DNA from: JADFGZ01 sp965222345
GTDB lineage: Bacteria > Acidobacteriota > Terriglobia > 2-12-FULL-54-10
NCBI GenBank assembly: GCA_965222345.1
Contig: CBDCTS010000007.1
Span: 682,001-746,000 of the forward strand
Direction: 5' to 3'
DNA: 64,000 bases
Below are positions 51,850-60,293 of the stretch, piece by piece. The notes under the pieces are model-generated. The model was not told where the DNA came from. It made no database searches and saw nothing but the letters and a program-made list of their open reading frames with translations. The position numbers and the translations under genes were made by a program. The first letter of the stretch is position 1; every line of letters starts with the position of its first letter.

Positions 51850-53433
51850 TTATTGACCCGGAACCGCCCTTGGATTCAAGGGGTCGGAAATCTTTTCCGT
51901 TTCCTGGTCAGCGACCCGGTATCTGCTGCCTCTTTGCACTGGAACCATATCCTCGACAGTCAGAGGCTCAGCTCCCAATTTGAGAAGTAGATCTGCCGTG
52001 CTCTTGTGGAGACGCAGCGAGCCTAGTTGATTTACAACCGGGGCAATGGCCTCGGCAATAGTCCACGGCGTCTGCCCGTCTGCAGCCTTCGCGTTCACGT
52101 CAGCCCCCTGGTCCACCAAAAACTGCACGATAGAATCGGACCCCGTGAAGGCTGCTGCATGTAACGCAGTCTGTCCTGTCCTTCCGACAATCGTAGCTCC
52201 ACCACCCCCACCGCCCATCTTCTCATTAATGTTGACTTCCAGTTCCACCAACATCCGGACGGCTTCCAGATGGCGGGGTTCCTCTCCCTCCAGGAAATCC
52301 TGCACCCGGCCCATTCCTACCGCTACCATCAGCGGCGTCACATTTTCCACCGTCCCCAGTCCTGGATCGGCTCCGCCCGCCAGCAGAACACGCATGAGGC
52401 TGGCATCGCCGGATGACGCTGCCAGAAAAAACGGGGTCGCCCCAACCACACTCATCGGAATTGTTTGTCGGAAGGGTGCCCGAGTGCGTGAGGGGTAGTT
52501 CTTTGCGATTCGGGCGTTCGGATTCGCTCCCCGCGCCAGGAGCGCCTTTACAAGCTCCGATATGTTGGGCGGGGGCAAGCGGTAGGGCGTGTATTCGACA
52601 AAACTAAGGTTCGCCAGGCCTTTCTGTATTGAATAATGTAAAGCAGTTCTTCCATAGGCGTCCGAAGCGTTTGGATCGGCGCCCTGCTCCAACAGAAATA
52701 ATGCTGCCTTTTCATGGCTACTGGCGGCCGCGACCACCAAGGGAGGGCCGTCTTCCGGCGCGGCTTGGTTTACATCCGCTCCCAGCTTCAGCAGAACCCG
52801 GATCAATTCCAGATCTCCGTTCCGGGCAGCGAACAGCAACGGCGTGAAACCACTTTTTGAACGGGCGTTGATGTCCGCGCCGTGCTCGACGAGGAGGGAG
52901 GCAACTTCCAGATGTTCTTCTGCGACAGCCCACATCAGCGCCGTCTGGCCACGCCAGGTTTCCTTGGCGTTCACTTCCGCGCCGTGAGCCAACAGCAATT
53001 TCACCGCCCCCAAGCTTCCCGTGCGCGTGCAGGTCATCAAAACCGTTTCAGCCGTGCGTACCAACGCCGCGTTTGCATTCGCCCCAGCCCTCGACAGCTT
53101 CTCGACAAGGGCAGCGTTCCTATTCTGGCAGGCGAGGAAGAGAGGAGTGACGCCGTAAGCGTTCGCGGCGTTCACGTTTGCCCCAGCACGAATCAGCAGT
53201 TCCACCACATCGAAATCATCCCAGTGGACCGCCCAATGCAGCGCTGTCGAGCCATCGGCAAGGGGTGCGTTTACATCGGCTTTCTGGTTCAGCAAGGAAA
53301 AGACTGCATCCTTCCTGCGTTCTTTGACCGCCTCTACCAGCCGAAGATCATCGCTGGCGACGGCAGGAGCGGCAAGACTAAAACTCCACGCCAGGACTAC
53401 CACCAACCCGCTACGCAGACCCCTTAGAGTCAT
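51850..53433 (-). CDS. Exported ankyrin-repeat protein, module copy 2
   Basis: The 527-aa product has a signal peptide (about 1-27, LAAPAVAS) and some ten ankyrin repeats, such as DGSTALHWAVHWDDFDVVELLIRAGANVN. It is clearly related to the copy 1 protein in N-terminus and repeat order (DLRLVEAVKERRKDAV versus DLRLAEAAKNRDKEAV), but lacks the Ala/Pro-rich insert and has a different C-terminus, and contains a Gly-rich KMGGGGGGATIVG stretch. It is the third gene of module 2, 75 bases after the DUF1552 gene. Confidence 0.9.
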   Translation of the reverse strand: MTLRGLRSGLVVVLAWSFSLAAPAVASDDLRLVEAVKERRKDAVFSLLNQKADVNAPLADGSTALHWAVHWDDFDVVELLIRAGANVNAANAYGVTPLFLACQNRNAALVEKLSRAGANANAALVRTAETVLMTCTRTGSLGAVKLLLAHGAEVNAKETWRGQTALMWAVAEEHLEVASLLVEHGADINARSKSGFTPLLFAARNGDLELIRVLLKLGADVNQAAPEDGPPLVVAAASSHEKAALFLLEQGADPNASDAYGRTALHYSIQKGLANLSFVEYTPYRLPPPNISELVKALLARGANPNARIAKNYPSRTRAPFRQTIPMSVVGATPFFLAASSGDASLMRVLLAGGADPGLGTVENVTPLMVAVGMGRVQDFLEGEEPRHLEAVRMLVELEVNINEKMGGGGGGATIVGRTGQTALHAAAFTGSDSIVQFLVDQGADVNAKAADGQTPWTIAEAIAPVVNQLGSLRLHKSTADLLLKLGAEPLTVEDMVPVQRGSRYRVADQETEKISDPLNPRAVPGQ

Positions 53434-53508
53434 CGCTAACTCCGCACCCTCTGACTTACCTTTTGGGATTTCATCCAGCTTGCTTCCGCACCAGAATCCG
53501 CGACCTAA

Positions 53509-54855
53509 CTATGCGATCGAGATTAGATCGAGCTTCTCCGTGCTGTCGCCGAAGCTTTCCAAAGGAACACCGAGCTTGTCCAGCATCGTCAAGAAGAGAT
53601 TGGACATCGGCGTTTTCTCTGGATACCGCAAGTGACGTCCCCCTTTGATCCGGCCCGACGCGCCACCTACCAACAGGGTCGGCAGGTCTTGGTGCAAATG
53701 AGCGTTTCCGTCGCTGATTCCGCTGCCGTAGAGGATCATTGAATGGTCCAGAAGGGAGCCATCCCCGTCGGGTGTTGCGCGCAGCTTTTCCAAAAACTCA
53801 GCGAACAACTTGGCGTGAAAGATGTCGATCTGGATCACCTTCTCAATCTTCGCAGTATCATTCGAGTGGTGCGACAAGGGATGATGCGCATCAGGAATGC
53901 CGATCTCGCGGAAGGTTCGGTCGCTTTGTTCGCGGCCCATCATAAAGGTGATGACGCGGGTCAGGTCGCACTGGTACGCCAAGGCCATCAAGTCAAACAT
54001 CAACCTTGCGTGGTCATCAAATCGGGCCGGAATGCCCGCAGGCCGGTCCACCACCGGCAACTCCCGCGCCGACTGTTCCTCCGCCATCTGGATACGCCGC
54101 TCGACGTCGCGAATGGCATCCAAATACTCGCTGAGCTTGGCGCCGTCCCTGGTCCCTAGCTCCCCGATGAGATGTGCTGCAGCCTCTCTCACCGAGTCCA
54201 AAATGCTGGCATCCTTCTGGATTCGAGCGAGTCGCTCTGCCGTGTCAGTACTGTTCGTGTCTCCGAACAGGCGTTCGAACAGCGCGCGCGGCTGGTTTTC
54301 AACGGGCAGCGGCGTCGTGGGCGTCCGCCAAGAGAGCGTGTGGCGGAAGGCGCAATTCCAGTTGCGTTCGCATTGGCCTATGACATTATTGACGTCTAAC
54401 CCAAGTTCCAGCGACATGAGCTGAGTTTGTCTACCCAGTTCCTTGGCAGCAATCTGGTCCACCGAGATTCCCGCAACGCCCTCCCTCTTCACGTGAACGC
54501 CCGTCAGATAGGAAGCACTGGCACGGTCATGTGGCGCGACTTCGCCTTCACCGGGGAAAGGGTCCGCCATATCGTGGTCCAGCCCGGTCAGCACAAGAAA
54601 CTGATCCCGAAAGGAAGCCAGCGGTTCCAGAATCGCGGGTATCTCAAAATTCGCACCGTCCGTCGCCGGAGTCCATTTAGACATGATCTGCCCGTTCGGA
54701 ACGTAAACGAACGCCAGGCGAGTCGCCGGGCTTGCCGCTTTGTCAATCCCGGCGCCTAAAGCCGGAATCATTGAATCCAACAGCGGCAGAGCCAACGTTG
54801 CGCCGACACCACGCAGGAACGTCCGGCGCGGAATGGATTTCCTGAAGATCATCAT
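53509..54855 (-). CDS. DUF1552 exported protein, module copy 2
   Basis: The 448-aa product is a DUF1552 member with the Tat-like N-terminus SIPRRTFLRGVGATLALPLLDSM. It shares with copy 1 the ALFERLFGD, SILDSVREAAAHL, GREQSDRTFREIG, HHPLSHHSNDT and DGDGSLLDHSMILYGSGISDGNAH blocks and the C-terminal LDKLGVPLESFGDSTEKL. The two copies are clearly paralogous but well diverged. It lies 2 bases after the DUF1592-type gene. Function unknown; probably translocated folded into the periplasm. Confidence 0.92.
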   Translation of the reverse strand: MMIFRKSIPRRTFLRGVGATLALPLLDSMIPALGAGIDKAASPATRLAFVYVPNGQIMSKWTPATDGANFEIPAILEPLASFRDQFLVLTGLDHDMADPFPGEGEVAPHDRASASYLTGVHVKREGVAGISVDQIAAKELGRQTQLMSLELGLDVNNVIGQCERNWNCAFRHTLSWRTPTTPLPVENQPRALFERLFGDTNSTDTAERLARIQKDASILDSVREAAAHLIGELGTRDGAKLSEYLDAIRDVERRIQMAEEQSARELPVVDRPAGIPARFDDHARLMFDLMALAYQCDLTRVITFMMGREQSDRTFREIGIPDAHHPLSHHSNDTAKIEKVIQIDIFHAKLFAEFLEKLRATPDGDGSLLDHSMILYGSGISDGNAHLHQDLPTLLVGGASGRIKGGRHLRYPEKTPMSNLFLTMLDKLGVPLESFGDSTEKLDLISIA

Positions 54856-54857
54856 AA

Positions 54858-57296
54858 TTATCGCGACCTCCTCATCTGAAAAGGTGGGCTCTTAACTATA
54901 GCCCGAACCACCGACGACCAGCGGTAGCTGCTGGGAGCGGCCTCTCGCTTGATCCTCCGGATGGCCGGAGCGTCGTAGTATTCTAACCCCCGGCCAAGCG
55001 CATACGTGAGAAGCTTTTCTGTGAAAGTGGAGACAAATTCTTCCCGTTTGGTCAGCAATACTTCGCGAAGACCGGCCGGGCCTTCAAACCGGGTGCCGTC
55101 GGGGAGTAATCCAGACGAATCGATAGCCGTGATTCCCTCGGTGGTTCTCCACTGGCCGACCGCATCAAAGTTTTCCAGCGCGAAACCCAGCGGGTCCATC
55201 AACCTGTGGCAACTGGCGCAGACTGGATTCTTTCTGTGCTCCTCCATCCGCTGGCGCATGGAAAGACCCATCACAGCCTTTCCTTCCGGCAGAGATGGGA
55301 CGTCTGGCGGTGGCGGAGGAGGCGGCGTACCCAGGATGTTCTCCAGCACCCACTTGCCGCGCAGAACCGGGGAAGTCCGGTTGCCGTATGAAGTCACCGT
55401 CATGATGCTGCCTTGGCCCAGCAATCCTCTTCGATTGGGATCGTTGAGCACGACGCGCCGAAAATGGCTGCCATAGACGTTCGGAATCCCATAGTGGCGG
55501 GCCAGACGTTCGTTCACGAACGTGTAATTCGCCTCCAGCAAGTCCAACACGCTACGATCCTCCCGGATAATGCTTTCGAACAAAAGCTCCGTTTCGTGCT
55601 GGAATGCCCGGCGCAGATTATCGTCAAATTCGGGAAATGCCTCCGGGTCCGGCCTTACTGCATGCAGGTTGCGAAGATACAGCCACTGATCGGCGAAATT
55701 GGCCACCAGGGCGTTCGAGCGTGCGTCGGCGAGCATTCGCTGCACCTGCTTCTCCAGAATTTCCGGATCTCTCAGCTTGCCGAGTTCTGCCAACTCCAGC
55801 AGCTCGTCGTCAGGTATGCTGCTCCACAGGAAGAACGACAGACGAGAGGCCAGTTCCAGGTCGCTGACTCGGTAGGGAGTGTCTGGCGGGAGGTTCGCCG
55901 GGTCACGTTCAATGCGGAACAAAAATTCTGGACCCGCAAGTATCCTTTCCAATGCCATGCCGATTCCCGCTTCGAAGCCGCCGCTGTTCTGCGCGGTCTT
56001 GAACAAGCTGAAAAGCGGTTCCATGTCCCGGTCAGTGACAGGGCGCCGATAAGCTCGGTGCGCCAGCGTGGCGAGGACCTTGCGAGCACAAGGTTCTTCC
56101 TTATCGGTAGTGTCCGGGTAACACAGAAAAATCTTGCGGCGGCTGGCTGTGTCCCCAACTCCTTTTAGATCGTAAGGACCGCCTATAGCAACACTTTCTA
56201 CTTCAGGGCGACCTCCCTTATAGGAAGCCTGGTCGAGTTCTGGAAGACGCGGAAGAGATTCCGGCTTGCTGTCAATAAATTGAAGCGCACCTTCACGCGC
56301 CCAGGTCTCCTGAGGGAAAGTTACCCCAACCACTCGCATGCCCGCCTTGGCCGGAAAGCGAACCTCTAAGGCTTCGTCCGCCGTAAGTTCATATTCTTCC
56401 TGAGCAGGGTCCCCTTGCCCCGCGGTTGAAAACACCGGAGCCGACTTGCCCCTCTTCTCACCCCCGATGGTGAACAGCTTAATTCTGGCGCCATCTAAGC
56501 GCACATCGAGCTCGTAGGAGTCGCCCAGGCCACGGATACGATCTCGGTTGTCTCTTTGCAGCCGGACCTTGATGACGTACTGACCGTCCGCCGGGAAGTA
56601 GTGCCGAATGGCAATTCCGCCCCGCGACCCGAACGGGAGGTCTTCACTCATACGGGCGTCCTGACTGAGATACTTGGACAACTCATATGTCTCGATAGCA
56701 GGACGAATGGCGGGGTTTCCAATTGCGCGACGGCTGATCTTCTTTGCCGCTGACAGGTATTTTTCCATCCGCAGTGGCGACACCGAAAGCGTGTCACCGA
56801 TGTTGTCAAAACCATAGTTCGATTCGTCGGCAGGCAGAAGCGAGCCAACGTCAATCACAACGGTGAGCAAGTCCCGGACGGCGTTCTTGTATTCGGCCTG
56901 ATTGAGGCGATGAACGGTCGCTGGTCTTCCGGGATTGGGCCTGGCAGCGGCGGCGCGGTCAATTTCGGTTTCCAGGTACGTGATTAGAGACTCATAGGTG
57001 GACTTGTCCGGTCTCGGCATACCTGAAGGAGGCATGGAACCGGCTCGCAGCTTGCGGATAACTTTTTCCCACACTTCCGCACCCGCTGGAACCTTCTCGA
57101 GATCCATCTTGTCGAGCAGCAGCCCCGCTGTTATTAGTCTCTCGTTGTGGCAGGTGACGCAATACTGGTTGATAACTGTACGGTACGCCAAGGAAGGTTC
57201 TGCTGTTGGACTTGGGGACTGCGGCATCGAAGCCTGAAGAGAGCCGCTCCCCGCGATGATGATCCCCATCAAGCCCAGGAACATTCGCAACGTCAT
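54858..57296 (-). CDS. DUF1587/1592/1588/1585 cytochrome-type protein, module copy 2
   Basis: The 812-aa product has a signal or anchor (MTLRMFLGLMGIIIAGSG), a heme-type CVTCH at 46-50, the DUF1587 block HRLNQAEYKNAVRDLL, DUF1595 AHRAYRRPVTDRDM, DUF1592 YRVSDLELASRLSFFLWSS, a second CASCH at 693-697 and the DUF1585 tail EKLLTYALGRGLEYYDAPAIRRI. The order equals copy 1 throughout. A proline run (GTPPPPPPPDVPSLPEG) precedes the second heme motif and is longer than in copy 1. The start at 57296 has an AGAGGTGG site; an in-frame ATG at 57323 is less likely. Confidence 0.92.
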   Translation of the reverse strand: MTLRMFLGLMGIIIAGSGSLQASMPQSPSPTAEPSLAYRTVINQYCVTCHNERLITAGLLLDKMDLEKVPAGAEVWEKVIRKLRAGSMPPSGMPRPDKSTYESLITYLETEIDRAAAARPNPGRPATVHRLNQAEYKNAVRDLLTVVIDVGSLLPADESNYGFDNIGDTLSVSPLRMEKYLSAAKKISRRAIGNPAIRPAIETYELSKYLSQDARMSEDLPFGSRGGIAIRHYFPADGQYVIKVRLQRDNRDRIRGLGDSYELDVRLDGARIKLFTIGGEKRGKSAPVFSTAGQGDPAQEEYELTADEALEVRFPAKAGMRVVGVTFPQETWAREGALQFIDSKPESLPRLPELDQASYKGGRPEVESVAIGGPYDLKGVGDTASRRKIFLCYPDTTDKEEPCARKVLATLAHRAYRRPVTDRDMEPLFSLFKTAQNSGGFEAGIGMALERILAGPEFLFRIERDPANLPPDTPYRVSDLELASRLSFFLWSSIPDDELLELAELGKLRDPEILEKQVQRMLADARSNALVANFADQWLYLRNLHAVRPDPEAFPEFDDNLRRAFQHETELLFESIIREDRSVLDLLEANYTFVNERLARHYGIPNVYGSHFRRVVLNDPNRRGLLGQGSIMTVTSYGNRTSPVLRGKWVLENILGTPPPPPPPDVPSLPEGKAVMGLSMRQRMEEHRKNPVCASCHRLMDPLGFALENFDAVGQWRTTEGITAIDSSGLLPDGTRFEGPAGLREVLLTKREEFVSTFTEKLLTYALGRGLEYYDAPAIRRIKREAAPSSYRWSSVVRAIVKSPPFQMRRSR

Positions 57297-57498
57297 GCCC
57301 ACCTCTCGACCTGCCATACCCAACTCTTACGCTCGAGCATCATAACCGTAAAACAATACGAAGAGCGCCTCCTCTTGGTGAGCACTTGGACTTTTCGTTT
57401 CTCTCTGACTTCCAAGCCCTCTTTGCCTTCCCCGCAAGTGAAGCAGGTGACTTGATTGTATAGCGTTACAAGTCTTTCCGCAATTTGGAAATTTCGGA

Positions 57499-57504
57499 TA
57501 TAAT
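57499..57504 (+). promoter_or_regulatory. Candidate -10 element for the beta-propeller gene
   Basis: A perfect TATAAT lies 60 bases ahead of the ATG at 57564 on the plus strand. The best -35 candidate, TTTCCG, is 18 bases further up and matches poorly. Confidence 0.4.
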
Positions 57505-57563
57505 CTTCCACTCAGTGGGAACTAACTAAAATCGAAATTTGTCGGTCAAAAGAAGGGGGTAGC

Positions 57564-58982
57564 ATGGCTCCTCGCATGGAACGATTCTCGAACCGAAGTC
57601 GTAAATCCACTTTGCTCGTAATGGTTGCTTTGCTGGCAGTGACCGCAGGAATTGTTTTTTTGGGTGGCAGCAGGCAGGCAATAGTGAAAACACAACCCTT
57701 TGGTGACGACCGCCTTATATCCTGGGAACCGCTGCCTGAATGGAACGGGGAAATGTGTCCGTGGGTTCCGGTCAGCGCGTCCTCGAGCCTGACGGCTGCT
57801 TTGCAACAATCTCCTGGTTCCGGGGGAACAGCCGCTGCACCGCGCACGAGCGACCCAAAGAGGGGGGGACGGATCGAACGCGATCCCCTGCGGGTGATCC
57901 GGGATCCGTATCCCAGCTTCAGCGTGGTAGCGATGGACGTGGAGCGCGGTGAGGTGGTGGCGGGCGACGAGAACATGTTCCAGATCCTGGTGTACGATCG
58001 GCTCGAGAATACGCCGCCGGGAGCGGCGTTTACGGAACCCAAGCGGGTTATTGCCGGGCCTGACACGGGGATCGAGTTCGTCTGCGGCCTGTACGTGGAC
58101 CAGCCGTCGGGAGACATTTACGCTATCCATGCCGACACCGCCGCGGTAATGCACGTGTTTACTCGGGAGCAGCAGGGCAATGAGCCGGCGTCTCGGGAAC
58201 TGCATACGGGGGGCGAGGCGAGAGGTCGTGGTTTCGCCGTCGATTCGGAGAACAACGAGTTGTTCATAGCCAGCCAGCACAACAGTGCGGTGGCGGTCTG
58301 GCGCAAGCAGGCAGAGGGAGATGAGCCGCCGATCCGGTTGCTTCAGGGCGACCAGACGCTGCTGGCCAACCCGAGTGGGCTCGCCCTCGACAAACGGAAC
58401 GAATTGCTCTTCGTCGCGAACCACGGACAGGTGTCAAGTCGGTCGGCCGAGGGGGCCGATCCGGTACGCTTGGCAGCGAATCGGCCTCTGGGACTTAGGC
58501 AGGCGGTTCCGGGGTCGGGCCGCTTTCTGTCGCCGTCTATCAACGTGTACTCCCGCACGGCGAGCGGCGATACGCCGCCGTTGAGGGTGATCGAAGGGCC
58601 GCAGACGCAGTTGAACTGGCCGGCGGCAATCGCGGTCGATGAACGCAACGGGGAGCTGTTTGTCGCCAACGACACGGGCAATTCGGTGCTGGTGTTCGGG
58701 GCGGATGCGTCGGGTGACGTGGCGCCGATTCGGGTGCTCGAGGGACCGGATACAGGGCTGGACAGCCCGGCGGGTGTCTTCGTGGACACCAAGAACGACG
58801 AGATGTGGGTGGGCAATTACGGCAACCATTCGCTGACCGTTTATTCTCCCAGGGCGGATGGAAACACGCCGCCGCTGCGGACGATCCGAAGCGGACCGGC
58901 CGGCAACCGCGCGTTGATGATCGGGAATCCGGGCGCTGTAGCCTACGACACGAAGCGGGAGCAGATTCTGGCGCCCAACTGA
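57564..58982 (+). CDS. NHL/beta-propeller exported protein, N-terminal part up to an in-frame TGA
   Basis: The first 472 residues open with a membrane signal anchor (STLLVMVALLAVTAGIVFLGG) and continue as beta-propeller blades of the NHL/six-bladed type. The repeat is GDTPPLRVIEGPQTQLNWPAAIAVDERNGELFVAND and variants, about 50 residues apart. Blades end abruptly at LAPN, where TGA (58980-58982) interrupts the frame; the same frame stays open afterwards for 304 codons of similar blades. An AAGGGGG site precedes the ATG. It is therefore one 777-codon gene with a nonsense or recoded codon, or a sequencing error. Function is unknown. Confidence 0.85.
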   Translation: MAPRMERFSNRSRKSTLLVMVALLAVTAGIVFLGGSRQAIVKTQPFGDDRLISWEPLPEWNGEMCPWVPVSASSSLTAALQQSPGSGGTAAAPRTSDPKRGGRIERDPLRVIRDPYPSFSVVAMDVERGEVVAGDENMFQILVYDRLENTPPGAAFTEPKRVIAGPDTGIEFVCGLYVDQPSGDIYAIHADTAAVMHVFTREQQGNEPASRELHTGGEARGRGFAVDSENNELFIASQHNSAVAVWRKQAEGDEPPIRLLQGDQTLLANPSGLALDKRNELLFVANHGQVSSRSAEGADPVRLAANRPLGLRQAVPGSGRFLSPSINVYSRTASGDTPPLRVIEGPQTQLNWPAAIAVDERNGELFVANDTGNSVLVFGADASGDVAPIRVLEGPDTGLDSPAGVFVDTKNDEMWVGNYGNHSLTVYSPRADGNTPPLRTIRSGPAGNRALMIGNPGAVAYDTKREQILAPN

Positions 58983-59897
58983 GTGGCCCATCCGCAAATT
59001 GCGGCCTTCGCCAGGCTGGCGAAGGGTGGAGATGTACCGGTTCGGAGGATTGAAGGGCAGAAGACGTTGTTGGGCCGAACGATGCACGCCATTCACTACA
59101 ACGCGGATCGAGATGAGATCGTCGTCCCGCAGCAGTTCGCCCAGGCGATTCTGACGTTCCGCGGAGCAGCCGCTGGCGAGGAACCGCCGATCCGGGTGAT
59201 CCAGGGGAGCCGCACACAGTTGAGAGGCTCATCAGGGGTCGTAATCGACACCGTGAATAACGAGATCATTACGGAGGGCCGGGTCTTCCCTCTGGATGCG
59301 AATGGCAACGTCGCACCCATCCGCATCCTGCCGTTCAATGTGTTGGCCGTGGACCCTGTCAACGATCTCTACGTCGGCACGGAAAGGGGCGGCGGGGAGG
59401 GGTCCCAGAACATCATAATCTTCCCTCGCATCTCCGAGAGCACCGAACCGCTCCGGGTCATCAGTGGACCCAATACGATGCTGAACGCAACGAGGAGGAT
59501 GCGAGTCCATAACGGCTGGATAGTAGTCGCGCACGACGGGATTCAATCTGATACGCCGTCCGGCCTGTCGTATGTCGGGATCTGGAGTATCTACGACGAC
59601 GGTGATGTGCCGCCCCGCTGGACCATTGGCGGGCCGCACAAGATGCTCAGGAAGCCCCGTGGCGTCGATGTGGACCCGAAGAACCAGACAATCATCGTGT
59701 CCGACAAGGACCTGAACGCGGTGTTGACTTACCATGTGCCGGAGATCTTCCGTGAAGCCCCAAGAACGAGGAAACTAAACCTCGGAGACAACACCATCCT
59801 GACTGCCCGCCGAGGCTCGTTGCCAGGAAGCTTCCAGGCCTTCTGGCGCCAACTGGGCAATTGGCTTGGCAGCCCCGCATGGGGTTACGATAACTGA
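58983..59897 (+). CDS. Continuation of the beta-propeller protein after the in-frame TGA
   Basis: The 304 codons follow directly in the same frame as the upstream part and carry further blades (EEPPIRVIQGSRTQL, STEPLRVISGPNTML, PRGVDVDPKNQTIIVSDKDLNAVLTYH). The GTG immediately after the TGA could serve for restart, but VAHPQIAAFARLAKGG reads like the inside of a blade, not an N-terminus, and there is no signal peptide. The open, blade-patterned frame shows that decay, if any, is recent. The gene ends GSPAWGYDN. Confidence 0.7.
   Translation: MAHPQIAAFARLAKGGDVPVRRIEGQKTLLGRTMHAIHYNADRDEIVVPQQFAQAILTFRGAAAGEEPPIRVIQGSRTQLRGSSGVVIDTVNNEIITEGRVFPLDANGNVAPIRILPFNVLAVDPVNDLYVGTERGGGEGSQNIIIFPRISESTEPLRVISGPNTMLNATRRMRVHNGWIVVAHDGIQSDTPSGLSYVGIWSIYDDGDVPPRWTIGGPHKMLRKPRGVDVDPKNQTIIVSDKDLNAVLTYHVPEIFREAPRTRKLNLGDNTILTARRGSLPGSFQAFWRQLGNWLGSPAWGYDN
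59005..59025 (+). other. Perfect hairpin downstream of the in-frame TGA
   Basis: CCTTCGCCA (59005-59013) and TGGCGAAGG (59017-59025) form a nine-base perfect stem with a GGC loop. The loop begins 31 bases after the TGA at 58980-58982, inside the 16-37 base range allowed for bacterial selenocysteine insertion elements, and the loop starts with G as that consensus asks. The same bases encode AFARLAKG, so the hairpin may be chance. Confidence 0.4.
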
Positions 59898-60293
59898 GTG
59901 ATTGAGCTTTGGACGCCCGCATGACCCAAATAGTGCAGACTGTTTCCAGAAAGCAGTCTGCACTATAGGTTTGCAGCGCATTTTTCGCTAGGCACGCTGG
60001 CTCCTGGCCCAAGGAAGGTAACAACCGGGGGTTGCCTAAGTGTGGGCGAGGGTTGTGCGTGGCGCAAATTTGAGGTTTCCGGAATCGTGTTCCACTGGCA
60101 AGGTCTCCTCTCCTGGGCGATGCTGCTTAACAACTTAACGCAACTGATGGTGTCGCAAATCTGCCTGCAAACCGCCATGCAGTGGATGAGCATTGGGGGC
60201 CGTATGTCTGCCCCGGGTTTTACCACAAGATCAGTCAGCTAATCCGATCGGGATAGTTTTGCTCGTGAGACTGTACAAACGGGAGCATGGCAA
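59898..60293. other. Intergenic region between the two beta-propeller genes
   Basis: About 400 bases with no recognised gene. It contains the long palindrome listed next. A GGGAG site lies before the ATG at 60294. No clear promoter was assigned. Confidence 0.6.
59931..59965. repeat. Long palindrome / hairpin
   Basis: TAGTGCAGACTG (59931-59942) and CAGTCTGCACTA (59954-59965) are perfect reverse complements. Inside the loop, TTTC and GAAA can pair too, extending the stem with one bulged base. It is 33 bases after the propeller stop and lacks a T tract, so it may be a non-classical terminator, a mobile-element end or a protein-binding palindrome. Confidence 0.75.

Noticed and set aside
58983..59897. 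Independent gene starting at the GTG after the TGA
   Set aside because: There is no signal peptide, no ribosome site of its own, and the first residues read as the interior of a propeller blade; it is better seen as the continuation of the upstream frame.
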